A stretch of 64,000 nt of DNA from Nocardia brevicatena NBRC 12119 (GCF_000308495.1 NZ_BAFU01000044.1:1-64000); one strand, 5' to 3'; positions 29,882-40,576 are shown, counted from the stretch's first letter. Numbers and translations are program-made. The notes: generated by a model from the letters alone, not told the origin.

Positions 29882-31263
29882 GCTCGTCCGGTGCCCGGCA
29901 CCCGCAGGTGGGCCGCTTCGGGGCCTGGCTGGCGCGGCCGTTGGCGTCGTTCCACCTGGTGGTCACCATCGCCACCCTGCTGACCGTGCTGGGGCTGGTG
30001 ATGGTGCTGTCGGCCTCCAGCGTGGAGTCCTATGCCGACGGGGGCTCGGCCTATTCGCTGTTCATCCAGCAGGCGCTGTATGCGGCGATCGGGGCGGTGC
30101 TGTTCTATATCGCGCTGCGGATTCCGGTGCGCCGGCTGCGGCAGCTGTCCTTCCCGCTGTTCGCGGTCTCGGTACTGCTGCTGGTACTGGTGTTGCTTCC
30201 CGGGATCGGCAGCAAGGTCAACGGCGCGCGACGCTGGCTCGATCTGGGGTTGTTCTCGGTGCAACCGTCGGAGGTCGTCAAGGTGACCTTCGTGGTGTGG
30301 GGCTCGCATCTGCTGGCCTCGCGGCGTGCCGAACACGCCAATCTCAAGGATATGATGGTGCCGCTGGTGCCGGCCGGTTTGCTGGTCTGCCTGCTCATCG
30401 TGCTCCAGCCCAACTTGTCGACCACCATCGCGCTGGGTATCGTGCTCGCCGCGCTGCTGTGGTTCGGTGGGGTGCCTGTGCGGCTGTTCGTCACCATGGC
30501 CGTGTCCGGTCTCGTCGCCGTCGGCCTGCTCGCCCTGTCGGCCGGTTACCGGTCCGACCGGATGCGCGCGTTCTTCAACCCCGGTGACGATCCGCAGGGC
30601 ATCAACTATCAGGCCCGGCAGGCCATGTACTCGCTCGCCGACGGCGGTATCTGGGGCCGCGGGCTGGGGCAGAGCCGGGCCAAATGGAGCTATCTGCCCA
30701 ACTCGCACAACGATTTCATCTTCGCCATTATCGGCGAAGAGCTCGGGTTCCTCGGCTGCGCGCTGGTTCTCGGCCTGTTCGCGCTGTTCGTCTACACCGG
30801 GCTCCGGATCGCAGCCCGGTCGGTCGATCCGTTCCTGCGGCTGCTCACCGCGACGGCCACGACCTGGATCGCCGGACAGGCCCTGATCAATATCGGTTAT
30901 GTGGTGGGGCTGCTGCCGGTGACCGGCCTGCAGCTGCCGCTGGTCTCGGCGGGCGGCTCATCGCTGGCGATCACCCTGCTGATGTTCGGCATCATCGCCA
31001 ATGCCGCCCGACACGAACCGGAGGCCGTCGCCGCTCTGCACGCCGGTCGGGACGGGCGGGTCAGCCGACTGCTGCGGCTGCCGCAGCCGGAGGTGTACTC
31101 CCCGGGACGGGCCTATTCCGCCCCCGCCCGGCCCCGAAACGGCGACGGGGGCCGTGCGCGGCCCGAGACGAGCAGTCGCGGGACCCGGTCGCTACGCACC
31201 ACCCGGGCCTGGGAACCCAGCTACCCGGTGACACACGCACGAGAACGAGGAAGATCCAGGTGA
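29878..31263 (+). CDS. ftsW: Septal peptidoglycan polymerase FtsW (SEDS family)
   Basis: FtsW is the SEDS glycosyltransferase that polymerises lipid II at the septum together with PbpB. The 461-residue protein has about nine or ten helices. Family motifs are [46 protein letters not shown] and [16 protein letters not shown]. The cytoplasmic C-terminal tail of about 80 residues is rich in Arg/Pro/Ser, as in mycobacteria. It overlaps murD at its start and murG at its end (GTGA). Confidence 0.96.
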   Translation: MSSSGARHPQVGRFGAWLARPLASFHLVVTIATLLTVLGLVMVLSASSVESYADGGSAYSLFIQQALYAAIGAVLFYIALRIPVRRLRQLSFPLFAVSVLLLVLVLLPGIGSKVNGARRWLDLGLFSVQPSEVVKVTFVVWGSHLLASRRAEHANLKDMMVPLVPAGLLVCLLIVLQPNLSTTIALGIVLAALLWFGGVPVRLFVTMAVSGLVAVGLLALSAGYRSDRMRAFFNPGDDPQGINYQARQAMYSLADGGIWGRGLGQSRAKWSYLPNSHNDFIFAIIGEELGFLGCALVLGLFALFVYTGLRIAARSVDPFLRLLTATATTWIAGQALINIGYVVGLLPVTGLQLPLVSAGGSSLAITLLMFGIIANAARHEPEAVAALHAGRDGRVSRLLRLPQPEVYSPGRAYSAPARPRNGDGGRARPETSSRGTRSLRTTRAWEPSYPVTHARERGRSR

Positions 31264-32414
31264 GCGTAAACCGGTCCGTGAACGAGAACTCGGCCACGGG
31301 TGCGGAAGGTTCGGGGTTGTCGGTGGTCGTCGCCGGCGGTGGCACCGCCGGCCATATCGAGCCCGCGCTGGCCGTGGCCGACGCGCTGCGTCGCATGGAC
31401 CCCTCGATCCGGGTGACCGCCCTGGGCACCGCCCGCGGGCTGGAAACCCGGCTGGTTCCCGCCCGCGGTTATCCGCTGGAACTGATCCCGCCGGTCCCGC
31501 TGCCCCGGAAACCGACCATGGACCTGCTGCGACTGCCCGGCCGGGTCCGGGCCTCGGTGGGCCGCACCCGGGAGATCATCGACGCCGTACGGGCCGATGT
31601 GATCGTCGGCTTCGGCGGCTATGTCGCGCTGCCCGCCTATCTGGCGGCGGGCAGGGGCCTGTCCCGGCGGCGGCGCGTGGTTCCGGTGGTGGTGCACGAG
31701 GCCAATGCCAAGGCCGGTATCGCCAACAAGGTGGGTGCGCGCCGGGCGGTCCGGGTATTGGCGGCCGTACCCGGTTCCGGGCTGGCCGCGGACGTCGTGG
31801 GGATTCCGGTGCGTTCGGCCATCACCTCGCTCGACCGGGCCGCGCTGCGCGCCGAGGCACGCGCACATTTCGGGCTGCCCGCCGAGGGGCCGGTGCTGCT
31901 GGTGTTCGGCGGATCGCAGGGGGCGCGCTCGCTCAACGAGGCCGTGTCCGGGGCGGCACCGCAGTTGGCGGCGGCCGGGATTTCCGTGCTGCACGCGCAC
32001 GGCCCCAAGAACACCCTCGACGTGTCCGGCGCCGACTCGCCCGACGTGCCGTATGTGGCGGTGCCCTACCTGTCCCGGATGGATCTGGCCTACGCTGCCG
32101 CCGACGCGGTGGTCTGCCGGTCGGGGGCGATGACGGTCGCCGAGGTGTCGGCGGTCGGGCTGCCCGCGGTGTACGTACCGCTCCCACACGGAAACGGTGA
32201 ACAGGAACTCAATGCCCGACCCGTGGTGGCCCAAGGGGGTGGCAGAATTGTGCCGGATTCGGAAATGTCCCCGAAATACGTGATCGATGAGGTGATACCG
32301 CTGCTCATGGACCCGGCACGAGTACAGGAGATGGGGCGCGCCGCGGCGCACGCCGGCCATCGGGACGCCGCCGATACGGTGGCGCGGATCGTGCTGGAGG
32401 TGGCGGGCCGATGA
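31260..32414 (+). CDS. murG: UDP-GlcNAc:lipid I N-acetylglucosaminyltransferase MurG
   Basis: MurG converts lipid I to lipid II on the inner membrane face. The 384-residue GT-B enzyme has [20 protein letters not shown] near the N terminus, [28 protein letters not shown], the second glycine loop [14 protein letters not shown] and [16 protein letters not shown]. The GTG start at 31260 overlaps the ftsW stop and is supported by the short distance to the glycine loop. The stop overlaps murC by four bases. Confidence 0.96.
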   Translation: MSVNRSVNENSATGAEGSGLSVVVAGGGTAGHIEPALAVADALRRMDPSIRVTALGTARGLETRLVPARGYPLELIPPVPLPRKPTMDLLRLPGRVRASVGRTREIIDAVRADVIVGFGGYVALPAYLAAGRGLSRRRRVVPVVVHEANAKAGIANKVGARRAVRVLAAVPGSGLAADVVGIPVRSAITSLDRAALRAEARAHFGLPAEGPVLLVFGGSQGARSLNEAVSGAAPQLAAAGISVLHAHGPKNTLDVSGADSPDVPYVAVPYLSRMDLAYAAADAVVCRSGAMTVAEVSAVGLPAVYVPLPHGNGEQELNARPVVAQGGGRIVPDSEMSPKYVIDEVIPLLMDPARVQEMGRAAAHAGHRDAADTVARIVLEVAGR

Positions 32415-33922
32415 CGGAGGAGCATCCGGCTTCCGCGGCCGTTGACCGCTCGGCGTTGCCGCCGGAGCTGGAGCGCGTGCACATGGTCGGTATCGGCGGG
32501 GCGGGAATGTCCGGGATCGCGCGGATCCTGCTGTCCCGCGGCGGCGCGGTCTCCGGGTCCGACGCCAAGGAGAGCCGGGGGGTGCTGGCCCTGCGCGCCC
32601 GCGGCGCCCAGGTGCGGATCGGCCACGACGCCGGTGCGCTGGATCTGCTGCCCGGTGGCCCGACCGCGGTGGTCACCACCTACGCGGCCATCCCCAAGAC
32701 GAATCCCGAGCTGGTGGAGGCCCATCGACGCGAGATCCCGGTGCTGCTGCGGCCCGCCGTGCTGGCCGCGCTGATGAGCGGCCACCGCACCCTGCTGGTG
32801 TCGGGCACCCACGGCAAAACGTCCACCACGTCGATGCTGATCGTCTCGCTGCAGCACTGCGGGCTGGACCCGTCGTTCGCGGTGGGCGGTGAACTCAACG
32901 AGGCGGGCACCAACGCTCATCACGGCAACGGCCATATCTTCGTCGCCGAGGCCGACGAGAGCGACGGGTCGCTGCTGCAGTACGACCCGGATGTCGCAGT
33001 GGTCACCAATATCGAATCCGACCATCTGGACTTCTTCGGTTCCGCCGAGGCCTACGTCCAGGTCTTCGACGATTTCGCGGACCGGCTCGGGCCCGGCGGC
33101 CTGCTGGTGGTGTGCCTGGACGATCCGGGCGCCGCGGCGCTGGCCCGGCGGGTCGGCGACCGGCTGGCGGCCCGGGGCGTCCAGGTGCTCGGCTACGGCT
33201 CCGGTGATCTGACCGACGCCCCGGTACCGGTCGGGGTGCGGCTGCACAGCTGGGAGCCGCGTGATGTCGGCGGCCTGGCGCAGTTCCAGTTGACCGGCGA
33301 GCCCGCGCCGCGCACGCTGCGGCTGTCGGTGCCCGGCCGGCATATGGCCCTCAATGCGCTGGCCGCCCTGCTGGCCGCGCGGGCGGCCGGCGCGGATGTG
33401 GACGAGATCCTCCAGGGACTGGAGGGTTTCGGCGGGGTGCACCGGCGGTTCCAGTTCGTCGGCCGGGAGAACGGCGTGCGGGTCTTCGACGACTACGCCC
33501 ACCACCCGACGGAGGTGCGTGCGGTGCTCGGCGCCGCTGCCGAACTGGTCCGGCAGGAGGCCGCCGACGGTGCCCGCTCCCGGCAGGGTCGGGTGATCGT
33601 GGTCTTCCAGCCGCATCTGTACAGTCGCACCGCGACTTTCGCCGCGGAGTTCGGGGCCGCGCTGGACCTCGCCGACGAGGTGGTGGTGCTCGATGTCTAC
33701 GGTGCACGGGAGAAACCGCTGCCCGGTGTGAACGGCGCTTTGGTCGCCCAGTCGGTCGGCAAACCCGTGCACTACCAACCGGATATGTCGCGGGTCGGCC
33801 GGCAGGTCGCGGGCCTGGCCCGTCCGGGCGATGTGGTGATCACCATGGGCGCGGGCGATGTGACGATGCTCGGTTCGCAGATCCTCGACGGACTACGCGC
33901 ACGTCCGCAGTACGGGCGGTGA
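32411..33922 (+). CDS. murC: UDP-N-acetylmuramate:L-alanine ligase
   Basis: MurC adds the first stem residue, L-alanine, to UDP-MurNAc. The 503-residue ligase has [17 protein letters not shown], the P-loop [50 protein letters not shown] and [11 protein letters not shown]. It overlaps murG by four bases. ftsQ begins six bases after the stop. Confidence 0.97.
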   Translation: MTEEHPASAAVDRSALPPELERVHMVGIGGAGMSGIARILLSRGGAVSGSDAKESRGVLALRARGAQVRIGHDAGALDLLPGGPTAVVTTYAAIPKTNPELVEAHRREIPVLLRPAVLAALMSGHRTLLVSGTHGKTSTTSMLIVSLQHCGLDPSFAVGGELNEAGTNAHHGNGHIFVAEADESDGSLLQYDPDVAVVTNIESDHLDFFGSAEAYVQVFDDFADRLGPGGLLVVCLDDPGAAALARRVGDRLAARGVQVLGYGSGDLTDAPVPVGVRLHSWEPRDVGGLAQFQLTGEPAPRTLRLSVPGRHMALNALAALLAARAAGADVDEILQGLEGFGGVHRRFQFVGRENGVRVFDDYAHHPTEVRAVLGAAAELVRQEAADGARSRQGRVIVVFQPHLYSRTATFAAEFGAALDLADEVVVLDVYGAREKPLPGVNGALVAQSVGKPVHYQPDMSRVGRQVAGLARPGDVVITMGAGDVTMLGSQILDGLRARPQYGR

Positions 33923-33928
33923 TCGGGG

Positions 33929-34621
33929 GTGCGATTCGGGGCCGAACTCTCCGACGTGGGCGACTGGCGTCGGGTTCGGCGGTGGGCGGTGCCGATCGCG
34001 GGTGTGCTGGTGGCCCTGGGCGCCGTCGCCTGGTTCTCACCGGCGCTGGCGGTGCGCGAGGTGCGCGTCGAGGGGGTGACCGTGGTGTCCGAGGAGCAGG
34101 TCCGCGAACTGCTCGCGATTCCCGACGGGCTGTCGATCCTGCGGATCGATACCGCGGCCATGGCCACGCGGGTTTCGGAGATCCCGAAGGTGCGGTCGGT
34201 GCGGGTGCGGCGGTCGCTGCCCGCCACGGTGCGGGTGACGGTGCAGGAGCGAGTTCCGGTGCTGTACTACGGCGGTCCCCAGGACGCCCATCTGCTGGAC
34301 GCCGATGGGGTCGAGTACGCGATCGAGTCGGCGCCGATCGGGGTGCCGCGGTTGCGGACCGAGCGTCCCGGTGGCGGCGATCCGCTCACCCGGGCCGCTG
34401 TCGAGGTGGTGGCCGCGCTGCCACCGGCGCTGGAGATCCAGGTCGACGAGGTCGTTTCCCGGTCGTTATCGGATATTTCGCTGACCCTGCGCGACGGTCG
34501 CACGGTACTGTGGGGGAGCAGCGCGGACGCCGAACGCAAATCGGCGGTGGTAATGCCGCTGTTGACGCGCGAGGGGACCGTGTTCGATGTCTCGAGTCCC
34601 AGTCTGGTCACGGTAAGATGA
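33929..34621 (+). CDS. ftsQ: Cell division protein FtsQ
   Basis: FtsQ is a bitopic divisome protein that recruits FtsL and FtsB. The 230-residue product has a short cytoplasmic N terminus, one helix (about 20-40) and then a POTRA domain starting LAVREVRVEGVTVVSEEQVR. The beta domain includes VRSVRVRRSLPATVRVTVQE and GRTVLWGSSADAERK. The GTG start gives a cytoplasmic segment shorter than in M. tuberculosis FtsQ (Rv2151c). The closeness to murC argues for co-transcription. A 382-base gap separates it from ftsZ. Confidence 0.92.
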   Translation: MRFGAELSDVGDWRRVRRWAVPIAGVLVALGAVAWFSPALAVREVRVEGVTVVSEEQVRELLAIPDGLSILRIDTAAMATRVSEIPKVRSVRVRRSLPATVRVTVQERVPVLYYGGPQDAHLLDADGVEYAIESAPIGVPRLRTERPGGGDPLTRAAVEVVAALPPALEIQVDEVVSRSLSDISLTLRDGRTVLWGSSADAERKSAVVMPLLTREGTVFDVSSPSLVTVR

Positions 34622-35003
34622 ATACTACCCACCATGCCCGCTTCGACGGTGCATGCGCGTGGCGTATGTCGGTTGTCGAACGGGTAGGCGGTATCGGTGC
34701 GGGAGGGGTACCACGATGTGTGCCTTCGCCGGAGGGCTACCGTTCGCGTTATGACGTTCGGTGCGCTCGTACGAGGGAGTTCAACCAAGATTCTGGTTCT
34801 CACCTCGGCGCGCCTGCGAGCGGATCGCGGCGGTGGCGAATAGCGTTCCGCACCAGTCGGATACTTGACATAACGCCAACCCTATGGTTGAGGCTTAGGG
34901 TTTGCCCGAAACGCGGATCGCTGGGACCCGGTGCCCACTTGACGCGGCCCGGTACCGGGCATCCGAAAACGACAGGCTTTGGATCGAAGGAAGGCGAGCG
35001 CCC
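34622..35003 (+). promoter_or_regulatory. ftsZ upstream region with candidate promoter elements
   Basis: No gene is seen in this 382-base gap. A consensus -35 TTGACA lies at 34865-34870. Downstream, TATGGT (34883-34888) and TAGGGT (34896-34901) are -10-like, but neither is at the ideal 16-18 base spacing. The similar block TTGACATAACnC upstream of mycobacterial ftsZ suggests a conserved dedicated ftsZ promoter. The gap ends with GAAGGAAGGCGAG as the ribosome site. Confidence 0.5.
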
Positions 35004-36308
35004 ATGACGCCCCCGCACAACTACCTTGCAGTGATCAAGGTCGTCGGTATCGGCGGCGGCGGCGTGAACGCCGTCAACCGAATGATCGAACAGGGACTCA
35101 AGGGAGTCGAGTTCATCGCCGTCAATACCGATGCCCAGGCGCTGCTGATGAGCGACGCCGACGTCAAACTCGACGTCGGGCGTGAACTCACCCGGGGACT
35201 GGGCGCGGGTGCCGACCCGGAGGTCGGGCGCAAGGCGGCCGAGGATCACAAGGACGAGATCGAAGAGGTGCTCAAGGGCGCCGATATGGTCTTCGTGACC
35301 GCGGGCGAGGGCGGCGGCACCGGTACCGGCGGTGCGCCCGTCGTGGCGAGTATCGCGCGCAAACTGGGCGCATTGACGATAGGTGTGGTGACCCGGCCGT
35401 TCTCCTTCGAGGGCAAGCGCCGCGGCAACCAGGCCGAGGTGGGTATCAACCTGCTGCGCGAATCCTGCGACACCCTGATCGTCATCCCGAACGACCGGCT
35501 GCTGCAGCTCGGCGATGCCGCGGTGAGCCTCATGGATGCCTTCCGCTCCGCCGACGAGGTTCTGCTCAACGGTGTTCAGGGCATTACCGACCTGATCACC
35601 ACGCCGGGCCTGATCAATGTCGACTTCGCCGACGTCAAGAGCGTGATGTCCGGTGCGGGCAGCGCTCTGATGGGTATCGGTTCGGCGCGCGGTGAGGGCC
35701 GTTCGGTGAAGGCCGCGGAGGCAGCGATCAATTCGCCGCTGCTGGAAGCGTCCATGGACGGTGCGCACGGGGTGCTGTTGTCGATCGCGGGCGGCTCGGA
35801 CCTGGGACTGTTCGAGATCAACGAGGCGGCGTCGCTGGTGCAGGAGGCCGCGCATATCGAGGCCAACATCATCTTCGGTACCGTTATCGACGATTCGCTC
35901 GGTGATGAGGTGCGCGTCACGGTGATCGCCGCCGGTTTCGACGGCGGCGGGCCGGCCCGGCGTACCTTCGACGCCGCCGCGCGCGGCGCGATCGGCTCCG
36001 GGCGGGCCGGGGAACTCGGGGCGGGCCGACAGGCCGAAATGGGGCACTCGCGCGCCCCCGAATTGGGGGCCGGGCGCGGCGCCGAAACACCGCCCGCCCG
36101 CGGCGAGGAGCTGTCGTCCGCCCGTTCGGCCGATATCGCCTCGGGTGTCGCCCGGGGACCCGCGCCCAACTACCGGGAGCCCGAACGGATGCGCCCGCCG
36201 GTCGATCCGACGGTCGCGCACAACAGCCGGGCGCATATCCAGCCGTCCGACCCCAATGACGACGATGATGACGACGATGTCGACGTTCCGTCGTTCATGC
36301 GCCGCTGA
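35004..36308 (+). CDS. ftsZ: Cell division GTPase FtsZ
   Basis: FtsZ polymerises into the Z ring. The 434-residue protein has [25 protein letters not shown], the tubulin signature GGGTGTGG at 103-110 (within [14 protein letters not shown]) and the T7-type [12 protein letters not shown] variable linker (about 320-410) contains short imperfect repeats of the type GRxxELGAGR. The acidic tail ends [10 protein letters not shown], the conserved C-terminal peptide that binds SepF and FtsW. The ATG at 35004 has GGAAGG upstream. ftsA is absent here, as in other actinobacteria, so SepF probably supplies membrane anchoring. Confidence 0.98.
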   Translation: MTPPHNYLAVIKVVGIGGGGVNAVNRMIEQGLKGVEFIAVNTDAQALLMSDADVKLDVGRELTRGLGAGADPEVGRKAAEDHKDEIEEVLKGADMVFVTAGEGGGTGTGGAPVVASIARKLGALTIGVVTRPFSFEGKRRGNQAEVGINLLRESCDTLIVIPNDRLLQLGDAAVSLMDAFRSADEVLLNGVQGITDLITTPGLINVDFADVKSVMSGAGSALMGIGSARGEGRSVKAAEAAINSPLLEASMDGAHGVLLSIAGGSDLGLFEINEAASLVQEAAHIEANIIFGTVIDDSLGDEVRVTVIAAGFDGGGPARRTFDAAARGAIGSGRAGELGAGRQAEMGHSRAPELGAGRGAETPPARGEELSSARSADIASGVARGPAPNYREPERMRPPVDPTVAHNSRAHIQPSDPNDDDDDDDVDVPSFMRR

Positions 36309-36351
36309 CCGTTCGCGGCCGGAGCCCGAGTTCACCGCGAATCACCGCTGA

Positions 36352-36371
36352 GGGTGGGCGTTCTCCCACCC
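36352..36371 (+). terminator. Hairpin after ftsZ
   Basis: GGGTGGG (36352-36358) pairs with CCCACCC (36365-36371) across the loop CGTTCT. It lies 43 bases after the ftsZ stop; no T run follows. Confidence 0.5.
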
Positions 36372-36577
36372 CGCGTCGAGATCGGCGTCGGCCGTGCGGA
36401 AAGCGCTGCGGGCGAATTCCGGTTCGCCTGCGCTTGTTACGTGTCTCTCATCGCCTCGCTCCGATCGTGCCGAAGTCCGAGGACCGAGCGCACTCGACTC
36501 TGCCCACCGACCGGAGCCCCGCCTGCGCCGCGGTCGTGCGCGAGATCGAGGATGGGTTGCCTCCCGGCTGCACCTAC

Positions 36578-36583
36578 TAGGCT
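36578..36583 (+). promoter_or_regulatory. -10 box for a leaderless pgeF transcript
   Basis: TAGGCT ends six bases before the ATG at 36590. The gap from ftsZ (281 bases) has no other gene. Confidence 0.55.
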
Positions 36584-36589
36584 CGTGTC

Positions 36590-37315
36590 ATGACAATCGC
36601 ACCCGTGCTTACCGTTCGGCGGGTCGTGACCACCCGCGCCGGAGGCTGCTCCGCACCGCCCTTCGATTCGTTCAACCTCGGCGACCACGTCGGTGACGAC
36701 CCGGAGGCGGTGCGGCGCAACCGCGCCCGGCTCGCCGACACCATCGGCCTGCCCGGTGATCACCTGATCTGGATGGAGCAGGTCCACGGCCGCACGGTGG
36801 AAATCGTCGACGGTCCCCGCACCGAACCGGTCCCCGCCACCGACGCGCTGGTCACCACGGTGCCCGGGTCGGCATTGGTGGTGCTCACCGCCGACTGTGT
36901 GCCGATACTGCTCTCCGACGACACGGCCGGCGTCGTCGCCGCCGTGCATGCGGGGCGGGTGGGTGCCCGGATCGGTATCGTGCCGCGGGTCCTGGACGCC
37001 ATGGTCTCCGTGGGCGCCCGACCGGAGCGCATCGGTGCCCTGCTCGGCCCGGCGGCGAGCGGACGTCACTACGAGGTGCCGGCCGAGATGCGCGCCGATG
37101 TCGAACGGCATCTGCCCGGCAGCGCCACCACCACCGTGCGCGGCACTCCCGGCCTGGATATCCGTGCCGGAATTCGCCGGCAGCTCGTCGACGCCGGCAT
37201 CGGCGCGATCGCCGAGGACCCCCGGTGCACCATCTCCGATCCGACCCTGTTCAGCCATCGCCGCGGTGCGCCGACCGGACGGTTCGCGAGTGTGATCTGG
37301 ATGCAGCTCTCATGA
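36590..37315 (+). CDS. pgeF: Peptidoglycan editing factor PgeF / YfiH (laccase-domain protein)
   Basis: The 241-residue protein belongs to the YfiH/DUF152 family, which removes wrongly incorporated residues from UDP-MurNAc peptides and has been described as a multicopper oxidase-like enzyme. Metal-site residues are H66 (MEQVHGRTVE), C103 (LTADCVPILL) and H120 (AAVHAGR). The usual HAGWRG is HAGRVG here, a change shared with M. tuberculosis Rv2149c. It sits between ftsZ and yggS as in mycobacteria. The stop overlaps yggS by four bases. Confidence 0.92.
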   Translation: MTIAPVLTVRRVVTTRAGGCSAPPFDSFNLGDHVGDDPEAVRRNRARLADTIGLPGDHLIWMEQVHGRTVEIVDGPRTEPVPATDALVTTVPGSALVVLTADCVPILLSDDTAGVVAAVHAGRVGARIGIVPRVLDAMVSVGARPERIGALLGPAASGRHYEVPAEMRADVERHLPGSATTTVRGTPGLDIRAGIRRQLVDAGIGAIAEDPRCTISDPTLFSHRRGAPTGRFASVIWMQLS

Positions 37316-38058
37316 ATTGGCCCGTCACCACCCCCGACACCGACGCACGGGTCGCCGAGCTCGACGCCAACCTCCGCGCGCTGCTCGCCCGGATCGATGC
37401 GGCCTGTGCCGCGACCGGTCGTGATCCGGCCACGGTGCGGCTGCTGCCGGTGACCAAGTACTTCCCCGCATCGGATATCGAGCTGCTGCACCGGCTCGGC
37501 CTGCGGGAGTTCGGGGAGTCCAAGGCGCAGGAGGCGGGGGCGAAGGCCGAGGTGCTGAGTGATTTGCGGGATATCCGCTGGCATCTGATCGGACGTGTGC
37601 AACGCAATAAGGCCCGCCAGGTCGTGCGGTGGGCCGATACCGTGCACTCGGTGGACAGCGAACGTCTGGCAACCGCTCTGGATCGGGCCGTCACGGTCGC
37701 GCTGGAAGCGGAGGAGCGTGACGCTCCGCTGCGGGTGCTGATCCAGGCCGGCCTCGACTCCGATCCGGAGCGCGGGGGTGCGCCGCCCGCGCAACTGCCC
37801 GCGCTGGCAGAGCATATCGCCAGGTCGTCGGCGTTGCGGTTGGTCGGTCTGATGGCGATTCCGCCGCTGGGCGCGAATCCCGACGAGGCCTTCGCGCGGC
37901 TGGCGGAGCTGCATGCGCGGCTGCGCGCCGATCACCCCGATGCCACCGAATTGTCCGCCGGAATGTCGGGCGATCTCGACTCGGCTATCGCGCACGGTTC
38001 CACCTGTGTGCGTGTCGGTACCGCTTTGATGGGTACCCGCCCGATAACCTCGGGCTAG
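37312..38058 (+). CDS. yggS: PLP homeostasis protein YggS (YggS/PROSC family)
   Basis: The 248-residue protein is a fold-type III PLP-binding protein that controls pyridoxal phosphate and amino acid balance. The PLP lysine is K49 in LLPVTKYFPASDI. Other family segments are REFGESKAQEA, WHLIGRVQRNKARQV, HSVDSERLA, LMAIPPLGANPDEAF and the phosphate-binding VRVGTALMGTRP. The ATG overlaps pgeF by four bases. Confidence 0.93.
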   Translation: MNWPVTTPDTDARVAELDANLRALLARIDAACAATGRDPATVRLLPVTKYFPASDIELLHRLGLREFGESKAQEAGAKAEVLSDLRDIRWHLIGRVQRNKARQVVRWADTVHSVDSERLATALDRAVTVALEAEERDAPLRVLIQAGLDSDPERGGAPPAQLPALAEHIARSSALRLVGLMAIPPLGANPDEAFARLAELHARLRADHPDATELSAGMSGDLDSAIAHGSTCVRVGTALMGTRPITSG

Positions 38059-38160
38059 CAAACAAACCTCATCAGTCACATTCGACACATATGCTGGACC
38101 GACGAGGGCTGAGCAAGACTTCAACTCCCGGCCGCCACCGGGGCGAAGGAAGGTCTACGT

Positions 38161-38928
38161 ATGAGCACGCTGCACAGGTTCAAGGCGTACTTCGGCATGG
38201 TTCCGCTCGAGGACTACGAGGACGACTATGTCGACGACCGCACCCCGCGCGGGGTGGACGAACGCAGCGTGCGACGGTCCCGTGACTACCCCGAGCGGCA
38301 GGATTACGCCGATCGTTCCGAATACGGCGACCGGTATGGTGACTCCCGCTACGATGTGCCCGACTACCGTGAACGTGAGTCGGTGTACAAGCCGGCCTAC
38401 CAGTCCGGCTACCCGCCACGGCGGGACGAATACCCGGGTGACGCCTACGACGACTACGAGGGTCCGCGTCGGCCCACCCGGATCGATGCGGCCGCCTCCA
38501 CTCGCTTCCGCTCCGGTGCCGGTATGCGCGGGGCCACGCGGGGGGCGCTCGCGGTCGATCCCGAAGCAGAGGAGCGGCGTCTGGAGGAGCGGGTGCGTCC
38601 CGATCCCGTCGTCGCCCGCCGTCCCGCGATCTTCGAGGACGGAGGTCCCTTGTCCAAGATCACAACGCTGCGCCCCCGTGACTACAGTGAGGCCGCGATC
38701 ATCGGCGAACGGTTCCGCGAGGGCAACCCGGTGATCATGGATCTGGTGGATCTCAGCAATGCCGACGCCAAGCGGTTGGTCGACTTCGCTGCCGGCCTGG
38801 CCTTCGCATTGCGTGGTTCATTCGACAAAGTGGCCACCAAGGTGTTCCTGCTCTCACCGGCCGATGTGGACGTCTCGGCCGAGGAGCGCCGCAGGATCGC
38901 GGAAACCGGCTTCTACAACCAGAAATAG
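38161..38928 (+). CDS. sepF: Cell division protein SepF
   Basis: SepF anchors FtsZ to the membrane in bacteria lacking FtsA. The 255-residue protein begins with an amphipathic helix, [15 protein letters not shown], followed by a long acidic and Tyr/Arg-rich linker (about 16-160). The C-terminal SepF core (about 163-240) contains [38 protein letters not shown] and [12 protein letters not shown] ribosome site GGAAGG precedes the ATG. It lies 102 bases after yggS. Confidence 0.95.
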   Translation: MSTLHRFKAYFGMVPLEDYEDDYVDDRTPRGVDERSVRRSRDYPERQDYADRSEYGDRYGDSRYDVPDYRERESVYKPAYQSGYPPRRDEYPGDAYDDYEGPRRPTRIDAAASTRFRSGAGMRGATRGALAVDPEAEERRLEERVRPDPVVARRPAIFEDGGPLSKITTLRPRDYSEAAIIGERFREGNPVIMDLVDLSNADAKRLVDFAAGLAFALRGSFDKVATKVFLLSPADVDVSAEERRRIAETGFYNQK

Positions 38929-39018
38929 ATTCGGGTCCCGGGGAGTGTTCCGGACTCGAACCACTCGGGTCGGCGCGGGCATTTTGCACCGCGCCGATTT
39001 TCGGGCAGAGTTGAAGTC

Positions 39019-39321
39019 GTGGCCTTGTTCGCGGTGCTGTACTTCGTACTGTTCATCTTCTGGCTGTTGCTGATCAGTCGGGTGATCGTGGAGTTCATCC
39101 GGAGCTTCGCGCGCGATTGGCGACCCAGTGGGATCGTGGTCGTCGTCCTCGAGGTGATCTTCACGATCACGGACCCTCCGGTGAAACTGCTGCGGCGGTT
39201 GATTCCACCGGTGTCGTTGGGCGGAATTCGGCTCGATCTGTCGATAATGATCCTGCTCTTCATCGTCTTCATCCTGATGTCGATCGTCAGCAGGCTCGGA
39301 TCGCCGGTAGCCCCGGTGTGA
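39019..39321 (+). CDS. yggT: YggT family membrane protein
   Basis: The 100-residue protein has two hydrophobic helices (about 3-24 and 70-93) separated by the conserved YggT segment FTITDPPVKLLRRLIPP. It is encoded between sepF and wag31 in most actinobacteria and is thought to act in division or polar growth, but its exact role is unknown. The start is a GTG. Confidence 0.88.
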   Translation: MALFAVLYFVLFIFWLLLISRVIVEFIRSFARDWRPSGIVVVVLEVIFTITDPPVKLLRRLIPPVSLGGIRLDLSIMILLFIVFILMSIVSRLGSPVAPV

Positions 39322-39387
39322 CAGAATGGGCCGTGTAGACATTGCCAGAAGTGTTAGGCCTCCTAAGACGCGCGAAGGGATCCTTCC

Positions 39388-40239
39388 ATGCCGCTGACCC
39401 CAGCCGATGTGCACAACGTCGCGTTCAGCAAACCGCCGATCGGGAAACGCGGCTACAACGAAGATGAGGTCGACGCCTTCCTGGATCTCGTGGAACAGGA
39501 ACTTTCCCGGCTGATCGAGGAGAACGCCGACCTGCGCCAGCGCGTTGCCGAGCTGGACGCCGAACTGGCCGACGCCAAGGCCAACCGCGGTCCGGCGACG
39601 GGGCCGAGCCTGCCGATTCAGCAGGCCCCTCCCGAACCGATCAAACCACCGGCACCGATACCGGCGCCCCCCTCGCAGCCGATGCCCGCGATCCCCGGCA
39701 TCCCGGGTGCCGGGCACGACACCACCGCCGATGCCAATCTGCAGGCGGCCAAGGTGCTGAGCCTGGCACAGGAGATGGCCGACCGGCTCACCACCGACGC
39801 CAAGGCCGAGGCCGAGAACCTACTGGCGAACGCACGGGCCAACTCCGAGCGGCTGGTCAGCGAGGCGCGTACCCGCTCCGAGGCGATGGTCGCCGATGCC
39901 CGGGAGAAGTCCGAGGCGATGCTGTCGGACGCGCAGACCCGGTCGGACAGCCAGCTGCGGCAGGCCAAGGAAAAGGCCGATGCCCTGCAGGCCGACGCCG
40001 AGCGCAAGCACACCGAGATCATGTCGACCATCAGCCAGCAGCGCACGGTGCTGGAAAGCCGGATCGAGCAGCTGAAGACCTTCGAACGCGAGTATCGAGT
40101 GCGCCTGAAGTCCTATCTCGAATCACAGCTCGAGGAGCTGGAGAACCGTGGGCCGGCGGTGCCGGTGGAAGGCGGCGAGGCCTTCGATACCGGTGCCAAC
40201 AGTCTCGCGCCCGCGTCGTTCGCGAAGGGTGGCAAGTAG
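39388..40239 (+). CDS. wag31: Polar growth protein Wag31 (DivIVA)
   Basis: Wag31 marks the cell poles and organises apical peptidoglycan synthesis. The 283-residue protein starts with the DivIVA lipid-binding domain, [19 protein letters not shown] and [17 protein letters not shown], then a first coiled coil. A Pro-rich linker (about 75-110) follows, then a long coiled coil of heptads rich in Ala, Glu, Arg and Ser (about 120-245). The M. tuberculosis protein is phosphorylated by PknA/PknB; a Thr in the linker would be the counterpart. The 66-base upstream gap contains the inverted repeat TTAGG-N3-CCTAA (39354-39366). Confidence 0.96.
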   Translation: MPLTPADVHNVAFSKPPIGKRGYNEDEVDAFLDLVEQELSRLIEENADLRQRVAELDAELADAKANRGPATGPSLPIQQAPPEPIKPPAPIPAPPSQPMPAIPGIPGAGHDTTADANLQAAKVLSLAQEMADRLTTDAKAEAENLLANARANSERLVSEARTRSEAMVADAREKSEAMLSDAQTRSDSQLRQAKEKADALQADAERKHTEIMSTISQQRTVLESRIEQLKTFEREYRVRLKSYLESQLEELENRGPAVPVEGGEAFDTGANSLAPASFAKGGK

Positions 40240-40242
40240 CCC

Positions 40243-40276
40243 GATACCACCAGGTGCGAACAGGCCACCTGGTATC
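40243..40276 (+). terminator. Hairpin between wag31 and the small membrane gene
   Basis: CCAGGTG (40250-40256) pairs with CACCTGG (40266-40272), and GATA with TATC extends the stem around a 3-base bulge. It lies directly after the wag31 stop. Confidence 0.45.
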
Positions 40277-40290
40277 CACTGGGGGTCATC

Positions 40291-40485
40291 ATGCTTGTCT
40301 TGACGCTGGTCCTCGCCGCGATCGGCTTCGTACTGCTGGTCGCCTCACTGATCACCGGTTCGGTGATCTGGGCGTGGGGATGCATTGTGGTCTGTGTGAT
40401 CGGTGCGGTGTTGTTGCTGGTCAGCGCATTGTCGATCAGTGGCCCCGACGACGGTATGCCGCCGCAGCGGCAGGTCAAACGCTGA
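40291..40485 (+). CDS. Small two-helix membrane protein
   Basis: The 64-residue product is hydrophobic, with two helices (about 3-24 and 27-48), then the polar tail SISGPDDGMPPQRQVKR. A transmembrane protein (Rv2144c) follows wag31 in M. tuberculosis, so this may be its shorter counterpart. Function unknown. Confidence 0.65.
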   Translation: MLVLTLVLAAIGFVLLVASLITGSVIWAWGCIVVCVIGAVLLLVSALSISGPDDGMPPQRQVKR

Positions 40486-40576
40486 TATACGGACACTGAC
40501 ACGCCACGTTGCGCGCCAGTGTCGGCGCCCGGGTGTGATACCGGTAAGCGCCGAATACAGGTTTGACCGTTGTGGC

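Noticed and set aside
35990-36130. Repeats in the ftsZ linker as evidence of a frameshift or insertion
   Set aside because: The GRxxELGAGR-type repeats stay in frame and the C-terminal peptide is intact. Variable linkers are normal for FtsZ.
36352-36371. CRISPR or clustered repeats around ftsZ and elsewhere
   Set aside because: No regularly spaced repeats with unique spacers were found in the window; only single hairpins and the dispersed repeats described.
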